Of a stretch of 64,000 nt of DNA, positions 23,185 to 37,700 are shown piece by piece. The stretch covers positions 2,661,501 to 2,725,500 of the forward strand of contig NC_092193.1 of NCBI RefSeq assembly GCF_043641665.1, given 5' to 3'. The stretch is from Enoplosus armatus. Taxonomy: Eukaryota > Chordata > Actinopteri > Centrarchiformes > Enoplosidae. Numbering within the stretch: the stretch's first letter is position 1; each line of letters starts with the position of its first letter. The notes beneath the pieces were generated by a model. The model did no database searches and was not told the origin of the DNA. It saw only the letters and a list, made by a program, of their open reading frames with translations. A program made the position numbers and the translations under genes.

Positions 23185-25646
23185 AACTGGGTCAGCTTCT
23201 GTTGTTATTCATATCACCACCATCAGTCTCATAAAGCCCTGGGCATTATGGAAATCACATGCAAAACATGTGCACACAAACACACACCCACATGCATACA
23301 CTCTCTCTCACACACACACACACACACACTCTTAAGCTTTCAAAAACAAACTTTACTCCCCCCCCCCGCGGGGAGTCCGAACAGATGAGAGCTGAAACCT
23401 TTCCAGGCTACAGACAATAGATGGGGGATACTATACAGAGATACTATTTTTCTGTCTGTCTCTAAATGTAACAAATTAAACCTGACTTTTGATTTTTATT
23501 TTCTGACTTAGGAAATATGAATAATTTTTCTATGTTTTAATTAAATATTTCAGCCTCGTAAAGAAAGTCCACCATTTTTACTTTTGTCATTGTGGTCTGG
23601 CGATGCTCTCTTCATTTCTTTATTCTTCTCTTCCACATCCATCGTCTGTTTCCTCCTCAGACACCTCCTCAGGCTCGGAGGGCGAGGGTCAGGGCGACGG
23701 CGATGGAGAGGAGGGAGGTGACTGCGAAGAAGAGGACGGAGGCGGCGGCGGAGGAACCTCGTCCAGCCGGGAGGGGAGCATCAGCATGGAGCACTGGATA
23801 AGCCGGGCCATCCACGGCACCTCCTCCACCACCACCACCACCTCCTCCACGGCCTCCTCCTCCTCTTCCTCCACACGCAGCGGGGGGAGCGGGGCAGCCG
23901 GCGGCAGGCTGGCTGACGTCCTGGCCCAACACGTGCACATCTCCGCCCACCACCACCGTCACCACCACCGTCACCACCACCACAAGACGGGTAAGGATTG
24001 GGTTAGGACTGAGCAGTGACGGAACAGTCTGGATGTCCCTGATTCTAGAGCGCAAATCTTAACACTCTTAGTCAAAGAGACTTTAGATCTTTAGGGCAGA
24101 GGCTCTGACCATAATCCAGATACCCTTAGTAAAGTCTAGAGACATTCTTAGCCAAATAGAAACATCTTTAGAAAATGTATTTAGGGAAAGACAAAGGACC
24201 CCTGTCACCTTTAGCAAAGTCCGGACACCCTTAGCAAAACACAAACACTTTTAGTAAAATACATACTCCTTCAGCAAAGACCAGAGACACCGTGAGCATA
24301 TTGACACCCTAAACCGGCTTGAAGCACCCTTAGCTAAATGCAAAATCTAGACACCCTAAGCAAACTCCAGATAACAAAATGTTAGGCAAAGTCCAGACGC
24401 CCTAAGCTAACTTCCAAAACCCTTAGCCAACTCCTAAAACCTTTAGCCAACTCCTAAAACCCTTAGCCAACTCCTAAAACCCTTAGCCAACTCCTAAAAC
24501 CTTTAGCCAACTCCTAAAACCCTTAGCCAACTCCTAAAACCCTTGGCCAAAACTGGACACTTTTAGCAAAGTCCAGACCCTCTTTTATTTTTTAGCAAAC
24601 TCCAGAAAACAAAATGTACTTAGCCACATTCAAAGATCTTTAGCAAAGTCCAGACACCCTTTGACATCTCTTAAGACCCTAAGCCAAACTTTTTAGATTT
24701 AGATAGAAGTCCTGACATGATTAGCAAAGAACAGACATTCTCAGCCAAATACAACCCCCCTGGACTCTTTAGCAAAGGCCTGAAACCTTTAGCCAGATCC
24801 GTTAGTCAACTCTGGAGATCTTTAGCCAAATCCAGACACCCTTAGCAAACGCGAGACGACTTAACTAAGCCAAATTTTCACATCCGTTCGACCAAATATA
24901 GACTCAACTGCTTGATTGTAGTTTTTTTCTTGTACTTTCTTGCCGGTTCTGTTTTCAGCTATTAGCTTGTCGTGTGGATTCAAAACTGCTTCGAACAGGA
25001 TAAAATGGACAAACAGGAAGGGGTTGATATTTAGCAGTAATGTATCAGAGGTCTAAGGGGTACGTCAGTAAGGTGGAAAAGGCCTCAAGTGATCTCTCAG
25101 AAAATAACAACCAGTATAACCTTTGCAGGGAATTGCCTTGATGCTACATTCAAGCTTATTTAAACGCAGCTTCAGTCCCAAAAGACAAGGAAAGTTTATT
25201 TGTAGCACAAAGAAGTTTCAAAGTTCTTCATATAAACTTTAACTTTAAAGGAATTTCTAACAAAAGAGTCAAAGACAGATTTGCGTAAGGGAGAATTTTG
25301 GAATATAAAAGAAAATATATGTATACATAAAAAGTGATCTAGAATGACTGCTGGCTATCTCACATTCAGAGCTGTTGCAGTCCACCATGAAATGCGTCTG
25401 AATTATTCCTCTGGAGTTGTGTAGTAGTAATAATAATGTTAAGAACCGAATATAAACAGTGCACTTAAAGACCTAGAATCCTCATAAGACCCCCTGGAGG
25501 TCCCTGAGTCCCAGTTTGGGAAAAACAAGGCCAGATAACTGCAGCAGAGCTTCAAAGCTTGTCTGATTAGGTCTTTAAATAAAGCAACTACCCTTGAGTT
25601 TATTTAGTTGTAGGTGAAGTTAGCTGGCTGTTGAGAGGTCTCTAAT

Positions 25647-25732
<86 letters not shown>

Positions 25733-28700
25733 GGATCAGCATACAGTAAGTGAGTGGGTGGGCTTACTGTTCAGTCTTTGAAGTTTAAATGTGTGAACTG
25801 GGGATGTTGGGCGGTGAAGTGTGTTCAGTTGGAGGGTCGTCTCCTTGTGTTCACTGTGTAAATGCAGGTTTTTACGGCGCTTTGCTTCCTGTTTTAACTT
25901 TGGTCTGTGTTTGTTATCTGTTAAATGTCTGAAATCACTGCTACTATTACTACTTTTCTTTTATTGAAGCTTAATTTTGTCACTGATATCTTCCATGAGT
26001 CTAGAGACCTTTTTAAAATAGAAGTTCTTCTATCACATTGTTATATCTACACATCCAATTACATTTTATTAGACCAGTTTGAGAAGCTTTGAATATACCT
26101 AAAAATGTCACGCAAATACAATATTTAAAGTTTTGTCGCTATCCTGTAAAAACTTATTTTGAAAACATCCACTTTCATGAGCAAAAAGAAAAACGTCCCT
26201 GTTTCAACTTAACATATTTTTCAGATAATCCAAAGAGTTTTTAAACGGTTTATTTAGCCTAAGAAGAAGGATCATTTTCTCAACCCATGAAGGAACAAGT
26301 CATTCTTTACTTTTACGAAAATATTCGCAATCACCAAATTTAGAGATAGACGGTCTGATAAACATATATTAGGAAGGGATCATTTTAAGTATTTCAAGTG
26401 GTGTCATGGAAATTAAAATTCTACATTTCTGCGGAGAGATGTTTTTTTTTTTTTTTTTTTAATATTACCCAGAAATGCCTAACCGCAACAGCAAACCTTT
26501 CAATACCAAGTAATGGAGAAACAATTAAACCTTGACTATGCATTTCATCAAAGAGAAGCTTGGCAGTGCTCGCAATGATTTTATTTCTAATCTTGTCGTA
26601 CGAAATAAGACATTTTTCATTACCTGATACCTTTTAAAACAATAATCTGGAGGATTTTTACAAAAAACATCAAAACTTACTAACCAAGGGACAGTAGTGA
26701 ACTCCTAAACATACCAACACACCACTTTCCTGCAAAGCTCAAAGGGCACCGACACTACAGCAGGCTGGAAGTTCCTTTCCAACTGTCCAACATACAGTTT
26801 TTCACATAAAAGTGGAAACTGAGGTGGCGTCGTGACTAAACGCTCCGGCAGCGACAGGTTTGTTTTCATGCTGGCTCTGTTGGTATCCAGCTCTGAAGAT
26901 AATACATGGACAGACGCAGAGGGAGCCCCCGCCAGCTCTGCCCCCGCCAGCTCCGCCCAGCCAGCGTTCAGCTCCTTCACTGCTCAGATGTGACGGGAGA
27001 GGCTCTGTGCTCGCGGCTGGTTAGCTAGTTTGTTTGTTTGGGCCTGTTTCCACTCATTCTCCTGTGTCGCCGTCTCCCTGCGGTCTCAAATGAGCAGAGT
27101 CTGGAAGATGTTTCTGAGGGAGCAGCTGCTGAGAGAAGATGCTGGAGACGCTGGAAGAAAACCTGCATTAGAACTTTTTATTTTAGCGGTCAAATTAAAT
27201 AAACTGTCATAACATAAACACATACACTAGTTTTGGTTCACAGCTTGAAAAAACGTCATTGTTACATAATTGGCTGGCAATAAGAAACCTGAGAGAAAAT
27301 CCTGGAAGTTCATTCTTGGCCTTTGGGGAAGAGTATGTATGAGCTCTTAATAGCTTTCTGAGATTTCAACTCACCTTCTTCAATGAATGAAACTGGCTTT
27401 CAGTAGATATTAGGAGCTAATGCTGCTTTCAGACCACTCAGTATCAGTCTGATAATGACCTGGCAGAATTGGGCCGTTGGGAAAGAAAATGAGCGTCAGG
27501 CACATTGCTTGTTTTGTCTGATGTAGTGGAAGACAACAGATGCAGCTTCTCAAGAAGTCTTGACAAAAAACAATGTTTTAATTTAATCCCAGTGAACCTG
27601 TAGCCATACGACTATCAAGTCAGGTTTCCAAATGTAGCTCACATTTTGTTAAATTAGTGTGAGTTTCCATCCACTGCTGTTCTGTGAATATTAGGAGTCG
27701 ATGCATCGAGATAAAGAGTTGGTCGAGGTGTTAATTCTCCAGTCGAGTACATTTAAATTGTAATTTGAATAGTAAGCAACGAGATAATGTAATTAAAACT
27801 GCACCAGTCAAACCTCAAATGGCGGACGGCATGTTGATAACATGATGGAAATATGGTTTGTTTCATGTACGGATTGGATCGGTCCTCACAGATCTGATGT
27901 CTGAAGCCACATGCTTCACGTATGTTATGATTTATTGGCTTAGTTTAGTTTTCGTTACACTTTTGGTTTTTTATTGATGCACCACCTTTTCCACCTCCTT
28001 CAAGGTTAAAAACGTTTTAACGATATTTAGACTTCTTTTTTTAGGAACAGGTGGATGGAAACAGATTCACTTTATAATCCGATGATTAACTAATCTGACA
28101 CCAAACTCGTTTTGGTTTGATGTTCACTAACTAACCAAATCATTTGCACTCCAAGCAGACAGAATCTGGCCTCTTTGGTTATCGTTTATAGTTTGGTTCA
28201 TAGATTAGATCAAACTCTGTTGTTCTACGTTTTTCAGTCGTCATAAAGTTTTATTGAGTCTTTTCTTCTTTCTTTTACTGAGTTCATTTTTTATCACAGA
28301 GGAAATCCTCCGTGTTGTGCACACGTGTGGGTTACAGCTCTGTTTCTCATTTCCTTGTTCGAGGCCAAAGCAGCCCAAGTCTCCGGTGTGTGTGTGTGTG
28401 TGTGTGTGTAAATACTTAAGGGAGATTGTTTTCTGTACAGCCTCGTTTTTTCATTCAGCTCTTATCACAACAGCTCTGCCTGCTCGTGCAGATAACTTTT
28501 TGTTCCCTCTCTCCAATTTGCAGTCACTTCTTTCATCCGTCCACACTTGCTGCAGGTTGCTGATCCTTTTTACAGGATCGCTGTGGACAATCTGGTTGCT
28601 ATGGTTGACTTTTGGCCGAGTTTAGGTTCAATAGAGCACGCTGTGTTTGTGTCTCTGGGTACCTCTTTTGTTTCAGATAACAGCACTAAGTGCCTGTTTG

Positions 28701-31700
28701 TGCTGCTGCTGTTGCTATGTGACTAATGAAAGCCCTTTAGAGACATATGCTGCTGTTTTGATGAAAGTTGAAATATTTTTAATCTCAAACACCCGCGAGC
28801 ACTAAAATACACTAAACTCTCAGCGTCGTGTACTTGAGAACAACTACAGATTCTACATTAGTTTGTTAATGTTGATCACCGTGTTGATTTAACTCAAACG
28901 TCAGATTATAGTCTGTTCACGAAGAGAACTAGCTACACAGTGTCTCACCATGCAAAGCCGTACTGTAAGAATCCATGTAAATGAATCAAAAAGCACACAA
29001 AGTAAGTAAAATGATTTAATCTTCACAATATCTAACCTTTTCTTTGCTTCCTTCTCTGTCTTTATACAATCACATCCCATAAAATGTCTTTTTCAAGAGA
29101 CATCTGGACAAAAAGGCTACAAAACTGTCCAACTTAAGTAAAAAACTAAAGCCTTGACCGAGAGTGCTATTTTCCAGATCCTTTAAAATCAAAAAGGATC
29201 TGATCACCAACAGTAACCACCTCCAGCACATTTCACATCGCTTCAGGATGAGCGGACAGTGTATTTAAAACGTTGTTTCCCTAACCGAGTCAACCGACAT
29301 CTGTAGAGCATCTGTGAGAGTGCCGTCCTGGTTTACACAGGTGAGGTGGAGATTTTACATACAAAGGTCAACCGGTGGGTACGTCCACACACACACATAC
29401 AGCTACAAGCTACAGTGGTGCACATGTTAGCTTCACCTAGTGGTAAATATGACGGCGAACACATATATGGTATGCAACATTTTTCTCTCCTCACATTTTT
29501 AGACACAGGACAGGTGCCGTCCTGAGGAACAGATAATATAGTGAAGGTAAAAAAGAAGTTGCCAATATCAGGTGTTTTCCTTCCCTGAGACACGATGCAG
29601 TTTCGCTGGTGATTATCTGCCATTGGAAGAAACAGGCACTGATTTGCAAAAGTTTAAAAGTGCCCAGTTTCAAAAGAATGAAGTGTATACCAAGTTGTTT
29701 TTAGTGATATATGCCGCTGTGGTACCTGCACTGTGTAAAGAGAAAAGACTCTAAAGAGAGGTTCGTGAATGGTGGAAGACTTGACTCCACTTTTCAAGAC
29801 CCCCCCCCTCCCTTCTTGTTCCTCACATACAGGCCTTTTAACCCACCTCTCCTTGAGGAGGAGGAGGAGGGCAGTGCCAGCTGGTATGGTAGAGAATGGA
29901 AACTCTGGGCCGCGGCGCTCCGGTAAGTTGAGATCGGAGCATGGCTGGCCGAGAGCCGAGAAGCAGGGTCAGTCTCCTGCCATCCCTCAGCTCGAGGCAG
30001 GGATGTCGTTTCTTTCCCTCATGATTTTCAGTGACTCTTTCCCCCAGCGTCCTCCGTCATATGCTTGCTGTTCAAGTTGTGCACCCCCCCCACCCCCCGT
30101 TGGTTGTTCCCTGCTAATTAAAACTGTGCTGAGCCATGTTGTGAAAGTGAAGAAGAAAATCTTTCAATGCTAACCTCGCTCGGAATAGCATTGAGCGTTG
30201 TTGCAGATGCATGAAAGCAATGTGCTTTTTTGTGTGGATTAAAACAAAAAGCTGGCGCTTACAGCTTTTTAGAGTGTTTCGAATTGTTGATGAGGAAAAT
30301 CAACAATGCTTTTAAAGGGGCTGGATAGCAGCTTGTATGAATGAGTCCTCCCTCTCCTCAAGGTTACTCTGTTTGGTGTTGTTTATTGATTTGGCTAATT
30401 ATGCAGCATGTTTTTAGTTGTTTGCTCAGCCAGAGGCAATCTGCTTTCAAAACGGCTTTTCTTCTGAGCCAGAAAGCAGATGGTAGTGGAATGTAGGCTC
30501 TCTGCCTGCTTCCTCTTTTTTTAGTTTTGTGTTAGTCTGTAATTTTAATGCAGTATTCTTAAAATCTGCTGCCTGGAATCACAAATACTGTGTCAAAGAA
30601 TCTAACCCCTGCTTTTGTCCGGTTAAGAAAGCTCCTCGTTAACAGCCGCACTTAAAGAAAACCTGCATTATACGGACTCATCGAGGACTATTCCTTCCAC
30701 GACTTAAGAGATGCAACCTGAAGACTCCATCAGCCACCCTGATGCTCGGCACAACACTTGGCATGTGAAAAGGCACTCTCATTTACTGAAGTGGTTTCCT
30801 CCGTTTCTCTCAGATTGCTTGAGAATACGAAGTCATCAACAATGAGCATACACTTAAAGAAAAGGCTCAAGACCAGACCTTTAATCAGCCATTCATCATT
30901 GTCAGAAAAAAAACAAAAAAAAAACCCTGAATCCATTAACACGGCTCTGGAAGCGTTCCTGTATTCAATGTAATTAAAGCTGCCGTCTGGATGAGGCCCG
31001 CTGGGATTGCGCCGTAGCTTAGCCTCCCTGTCAGTGCAGTATATCTGCCAGGGGAATACTGCATGGTCTCTGAGGAATAACAGTTCAGCAGTTTGAGAGC
31101 AACAGACGGTTCCTGGATGCTGTTCATCAGGTGCCTTGTTAACGCTGATGTGAGGGAAGTTTTCGCTGCGGGACCTTCATGAATGAGACGGAAAATGGAT
31201 CGAGCTTTTCTCCCATACGCGCTTTTACTTGACTTGTTGTAGTTTCATAAATCCTGCCTTCTTTCTCGGATTTAAAGGCAAATTTATTGGTATGGCTCTT
31301 TCAACAGCAAGGCAATCCAAAGTGCTGTACATTAGACATAAAAAGGCATTTAGACAAGATATAACACAAGGCAAAGTCATGTCAGGTGTTAATGCTTTCT
31401 GCTCTCATACAGATTCCATGTGAAGGTCCGACACACCTCGAGTGATAAACTGCATCCTATTGACCCAAATACAAGACTCCTCTCTAAACCTAACATCGTT
31501 GTTTTATGAAAAACTTTCAGACTAAAGTTGACTGCAGATTGTTTTAATCTAGAGAGAAGATAGTCAACATCCTTTCCTCCCGTGAAAGTGAAACATGAAA
31601 TACGTCAGCAGACGATGAATCCCACATTTACGCAGCTTGTGTACTCTCATAGTCCTGTCAGACTGTTGTTGTTGTTGTTGTTGTTGTTTGTCTTTACGTT

Positions 31701-34700
31701 CCGTTGATGTTACTGAATGTACAGTTTGTGTGAAACAGCCTTGAGGAGTTGAAGTGTTTCTTCAGCAATGCTAAAGACGATAGTATCCCACGTATAAAGA
31801 CAATTAGAAAGAAAAACAGACACGACTCAAGAGTCTTGCCAAAATATTTTCCTTCTTTAATCAAACCCCTGATGTACTAAAGGTTCTTTCTGCAGCATCG
31901 TACATCTAAACTTCTGTTTGTGGCTTTGGAGAGGTCCCTCTTTGACTGTGGCACTGACGTCCTCACTGGAGCTGCTCCACAGACGGTGAATAATGGAACA
32001 ACTGATGGGACACTGTGACAGCAGCCGGTGTTATTTTACTCGGATATGGGCACATTTTCTGAGTCACAGCTGCAAGTCCTACATTAAGAACCCGAAAGAA
32101 AAAAATCTGTAAATTGGAGACAGTCACTGATGATTTCCAAAAAGTCGCCCAAAAAGCTCTGATTTCCCGCTCAGCGAGAAAGCTTCCTGTGTGTGGAGGC
32201 ATTTACTTTACCGTCCAATATCACTGGATTATCCTGATTTAAAGTCTGTTTTAGTGTGTAGTTTTCAATGAAATAATCATTCTATCAAAGGTTTGAGGAT
32301 AAAATGAGGAAGTTGGTCATTTCTGTCTGCCAAAATTACCCATATGAGAGTTTTCTGATCCACCCCCTCCATAGTTAAGGTGTGGTTAAGTTTCGGTAAC
32401 TTACACCACTGTGACATGTTTTTATCTTTTAGTCCCAGTCTGCTTTGGGATTTCACATTAAATGGACCTTTTAGTGTGACTGACAGCTGACTTTTCAAGG
32501 TCATTTTTATTAATGTTTAAAATCACACTAATGTCACGTACCTACTATATCAAATGTCAGAGGAAGCGTACAGTATAGAGTATGACAGCATCATGCAACA
32601 TCCTTAGACTCTTGATTTGGAGCATCAAGCACCCTAAAACTACCTGGTTAAGTTGACAAGGTCCATTCAGTAGCTGTTCTGGAGCTTTCAGTAACACGAG
32701 CTCCATCTTGCAGAAGAGGTTTGCCTATATGTCATGGAACTGTAGATGTTTAGCTTTCAGTTTTTTAAGCACTTTAAGGTCTTTTTGTCTATTCTGACTC
32801 AAAAGTTGAAATTGAAAATAAGTTTTCGAAGGAAATGGGACGCAAACCGCTGTCTCCACTATCAAAGTCACTCGCTTTGTACCTAACTTCTCCCTGCAGC
32901 TGCGGTGGTGTAACAATGTCACACTACTGACTACATTTCTACTAAACACGTTCTTTCAATAAATGACCAATATTGACGCACTTATCCACAGAAACACTTA
33001 AACAAGAGTTACAGCAGGTGATGGAGACATTTGCCCTTGCCGGTCTTGAACATGTGACCTTTCAGCCACACTATCTTTAACCATCAAGCCACCTTTAAAC
33101 CCTCCTTGACCCATGGGGGGGGGATGGAAGCGTCCCGTCCCTGAATCAGCTCCTTCAGCCGGCCTGATTGGTATTCCAGCAGTGAAGGAGGCATTCATCA
33201 TCATCATCATCCTCAGCCAGGGCTGATATTCCTCCCCGTCACACATCATCATAAATACATTCTGATGAGGTCACTGGATACACGCACACGCACACACACA
33301 CACACACACACAGATAAACAACACACGACTTCAGAGCGTGCATGTGTAGATCAGTGCAGCTCAAACAGACAGCCCAGATGTTGCAGAGACTGAATGTACA
33401 GCGTGCTACAGTAATTAGCATGCCTGTGCTGTTTGCTGCAGTATTGATATGCAGTCCATGTCTGGATAAAGAATTCTGTTTGGTCTCGCTGGCTTTGGCT
33501 CGGTGCTTTGCCTCGAATCATCTCCCCCCCCCCCCCTTGTTTCTTCATTTCTCTGTTTTTCTCCCGCTGTATATCTTCCTCAGCCTTTCAAACCATACTC
33601 AGTTTCATTTTTTTACATTTTTATTGCCAGGAAGGAATGAAGGAGGACAAACTTTTCCAAAAAAAAAAAAAAAAAAAAAAAAACTTTTCCCAAAAAATAT
33701 GTTGTATTTAGCATAAAAGTAAGCGGAGTCACAGATCTACAGACCAAAAGATGCATTGAACACAAGCCATCAAATCGTACAAATGGAGGACATGAAGCCA
33801 CAGAACTTAGACGCTATGTTAGATTAAGTTCTTATTTCCAAAAGAGACAATAAAACTAGCACAAGTCTAGTACATTGAATTTAAAGTAGTAGTAGTAGTA
33901 ATAACTCTACATACAGAGCAAAGTAAGTACGCTGTATATGTATATATTTACATTGTTTAACCATCTAACTGTCCTTCAAGCACTTTATCTCCCAGAGAGA
34001 ACAAGCGATGATGAAATATTAAGTAAGAGGGAGACCGAGAGACCAGAGTACAAATACTTCTTTGTTCTCTCACTGGCAGTTTGTGGTTTTTGTTTCTGTA
34101 AATACTCAACATGTTTAATTCAGTTCAGTTCACGATGCAGTTTGTATCAAATATGCATCACTGCCTCTTAACAATACGTGGCCAAAAGTATGTGGACACC
34201 ACTTTCCTCATCTTCCTTACCTTCATGCTGTGAGGCGCAGTGGGCTACAGTAGTTTGATCCCCTTGTGGTCCTTCACTGAAGCAGCGGAGCTCCATGTGG
34301 GGAGCTGGGAGGAGATACGGGAGCAGGGAGGCCAGAGTTTGCATTTATATCCTCTAAAGTGGCAAAATCTCTAAGCATCCATTTCATCCAGCGTAAAGCA
34401 GAGGTACATCCTGTATCTCTGAAATGTTGACTTCTGCCTTAAATGTTGAAATGTTGAAGTTCCAGACTTCAGTAAATTGGGTCTTTGTCGTAAATTTGAA
34501 GAAGAAGATCCCAATTATGTTCTGCTCCATACTTTTCCTTCTACTTCTCATTCATTTGTACATGAATGTACACATATTTATACACGGCCATGTCATGTGG
34601 CTCGTCTTATCTTTGATGATGAACCTTTCTTCATCTCATCTTTGAAAACTGAGGTTGATTATCGGTCATGTTTGATTTTGGTTTTCAGGGCAGTACAGCG

Positions 34701-37700
34701 GTCTAGTATCACCAGACTATTGTTTGGAGTTCCTCATTTCAAGCCCCCACTCTGCTGAAGTGCCCTTTTGGAAGACACTAATGGTCTCTTCAAGTCTGAA
34801 TGGTTTTACCATGGGAACATTTTAAATAGTTTTGTGTTTTTCAGAATGTCGAGGTCATGGAGCTCAAGAAACGACCTGTTTTTGTTGACTGCTATTTGCT
34901 TCTTTTTAATCGGGACTTCAGTGCAAAACAAATGCGAAATCATGCAACATTTTTGAAAACTGAACAAGGCGAGATCCATTTTTTGTTGCGAGACACCTAC
35001 AGCAGAACCAGGGTTCTCATGATTTCAAGCATATCACCTGCACCACCTCCCATATCCATGCAAAATAAAACCTCACATTTTCCATTTGAAGGCATTTTCT
35101 ATCTCATGTGTTCTGTGGTCCTACAACTGAACCTGACCTCTGACCTCCTGGGATCAATTAAGCAGCAGTTAGAGAGGGCTTCCCAAATGTCCAAAGCCAT
35201 AAATTGTCCATGCAGGACCATAGAGAACCTTTCAACCCTGTAACCCGAGAATATAAGATCAATCTCTACATGCTAACAATGTTAATGCAGCAGTAGCCGG
35301 ATGCAAATGACACAACAGAATGTACATATAGTGCTTTTGCCTTTATAGGGATAAAATTCTTTTGAGTTGAATTGATTGAGAACTGAATGCAAAGGGACAG
35401 TAAACGACACATTGCACCGACACGCATCCCTATTTAGATTCACCACACATCTTTCTCCCCGCATCGTTTCATGCTCCGACCACTCAAAGTAAAGAATCCT
35501 CCGGGCAGAACAGTAAACACCGTTTGATGTTGCTGAACAGCAGCTGAGCCTCGTGGAAGAGGTAAATGTGAAAAATCTGAGGCATGGTGGGAGCTTTGAA
35601 ACATCAGGCGCACCAGATAGGCTGAAACACAATCCAAATGTAGCACAAAATAAGGAGAGAAACAACCTGAAAACCAATGTTACGGTGTGGGTGTTGATGG
35701 AAATGGAGTCGCTCTTCTTCCTCAGAGAGAGGCAGCCTTCGCAGCATGTGGTGGGTTGTTTGAAACGAGAGGTTTTGTGGAGGCACGGTGATTCTGGAGG
35801 GAGTTGTTGGTGCTGGTTCTGGTGGATTTTCGCTGTATATTTGTGAAATGTGTCACATCACCGAGGCCCAAACATCGTTTTCCTGAAAGTTTCTTTGTGG
35901 AAGTGAGTGAGAGATCTTCCAACCTCAGATTTCTTTTTCTTGCTGTTTCATCTGCGCGTTTCCAGCCGTTTATTTAGCAGTAAATTTCTAAATGCTGCCG
36001 TATAAATACTTTGCTATAATAATGAGAGAGTAGCTTCCTTTATTTATAAGATAACACACTCTTCTGATTGGACGATCTCACAAATATCAAATATAATTTT
36101 AATCAACTTTTGACCTCAGGTTTGTGTCTTAAGTTACTGAGCATAAGACACCCATCAGATTATTTATTAATTTACTAAGATGTTTTACGCCCGCCGACTA
36201 GTTTGTATTAAATGTTTGCTAGTCATGTTTGCAACCATCGCCTGTATTTAAGCCCAGCCTAGACTCCTAATCTCCTCCCTCATCCATCCACGATTAGATA
36301 TATATACAAATACATATACTCATGTAGTATAACAGTGGGATGTCTATTTGAACTATATGATTAAGGCCAAACTCTGTCATGTATCTATTCTGTCTAACTG
36401 GTCCTGATTGTAAAGATGTTTTAGCTGGATGTGCGGGGGTGTTGGGGAACTAACCAGGCCTTCTTTCCCTCCTCGATCCCCCCCCCCCCCCCCCCCCCCC
36501 CCCCCGTTTTCTCACATCCCAGAGAACAACTCTGCCCCTCCAGATGTCACCGGCTACACCAACAACACCGGGAACACCACCGCCACAGACGGGATCCAGG
36601 TGGAGAGAGCCCCGGGCGCCGGCACCGCGGCCCAGAGACAGACGCCCAAGTACGGCAACGCAGAGCTGATGGAGACCGGAGACGGTGAGTCAGGGCTGCG
36701 AATATGATCTGGGGGTGGCAGAAATAATTATAGTAACAACAACAAAAATAAATTCCTCTAATGGTTAGGCCACCAAAGATACTGAAGACTAATATTCATT
36801 CATTACTCTACAGTATGACCTTTTTCACGCCTCGAAACCATGAACGATCACTCATTTAATGATGACAATATTTACATGTTTCTCGTGAAGTTAACAGCTT
36901 GTTAAGTTATGACAAACAACAGAACCTAAAGTATAACGTGAGTTTATGGGTTAGGGTTAAAGGGTTCAAGTCTGCATCGTAGCTTGATATCTAAAAACTG
37001 GTGCATCAAAATCAGGCCGAGGTCATTTTGGGGATTTTTGTCTTCATGTGAAACCTGGAGATGTGATGCTAAAGTGGTCTGATGTGTGATTAGAGGATTC
37101 ACCAGCACTTCCATGTGTGTTTTCCCTGAAAGCCTCAAATGTCTCGTCTCTCTGGTCACTGAGGTGCTTTTAAACAACAAACACCTCCAGCTGCTCCAGT
37201 GGATCCTTCACGAGTTGTGAAGAAACGTAAAACATTGCACAGGATGAATCCGGATGTTTCTGTAGACTCCGCAGCGATGACCCCAGTTTGCCCGTTTCAT
37301 AGTTTCATGATTCCTTCTCTGGAGGGACATGAAGCTGCAGCAGAGTTATTCATCAGACGCTGCGATCGATGTTGAACGCAGCTCGCTGCGAAGCAGCTTG
37401 TCAGATCAGGTGCCAGAGTTTACAGATGGGAGCTTATTGGGATGTTTGGCTGAAAGAGACGCAGCAAAGCCGAGGCTCTCTTTCAAAACACTGAGAGGAT
37501 TTCATCAGAAATGATAAACCTTTGAATTATGTTGCTTACAATGGGTCTTGTTCCTTTTTGTTTTCAGAGATTTTTAGATTTTAGATTTTTGAGGATTTAA
37601 CCTTTGATTCATTGTGTGGGAGCAGAGATTTCATTTCAGTGGGTTTCCCTCTGCTGCTTCCCTCAAACAGTTTTCAAACATCTTATTCTCGTATTTGTGA

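Larger units (their letters stand above)
18045..23660 (+). other. dip2c: dip2c intron C-D
   Basis: 5.6 kb, GT-AG. It holds a dispersed repeat at about 20370-20655 with an inverted relative at 62402-62690, CA-rich stretches (21010-21060 and 21371-21416), repeat-like sequence at about 21720-21900 (including the palindromic atttgtgatgtcacaaat at 21781-21798) and at 22440-22620, and a (TG)n array at 23122-23182. No further exon is evident. Confidence 0.8.
23991..36522 (+). other. dip2c: dip2c intron D-E (12.5 kb)
   Basis: The largest intron in the window, GT-AG. It begins with the degenerate tandem array at 24060-24900. It also has (TG)n at 25652-25729, T19 at 26442-26460, (TG)n at 28386-28409, (GTT)8 at 31665-31688, a tRNA-derived SINE candidate at 33000-33100, CA at 33285-33312, A25 at 33659-33683, a Tc1-like terminal fragment at 34179-34200, and C28 at 36478-36505 before the acceptor. 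The GC-rich patch at 26820-27020 has short open frames on both strands, but none resembles a known protein. I see no missing dip2c exon. Confidence 0.8.

Noticed and set aside
23592..24055. Long alternative frames overlapping exon D on both strands
   Set aside because: GC-rich low-complexity exon D is open in several frames; only the frame ending in KTG joins dip2c exons C and E in phase.
24421..24540. Regular 20-bp units considered as a CRISPR array or telomere-like sequence
   Set aside because: There are no unique spacers, the context is a vertebrate intron, and the unit is not TTAGGG.
26705..27212. GC-rich patch with open frames on both strands as a possible exon or promoter
   Set aside because: The protein products resemble nothing known to me and no splice sites fit dip2c. 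The tandem cccccgccagctc motif alone is weak promoter evidence.
33000..33100. True tRNA gene
   Set aside because: A and B box-like motifs are present, but no complete cloverleaf or defensible anticodon loop could be drawn; a SINE head is more likely.
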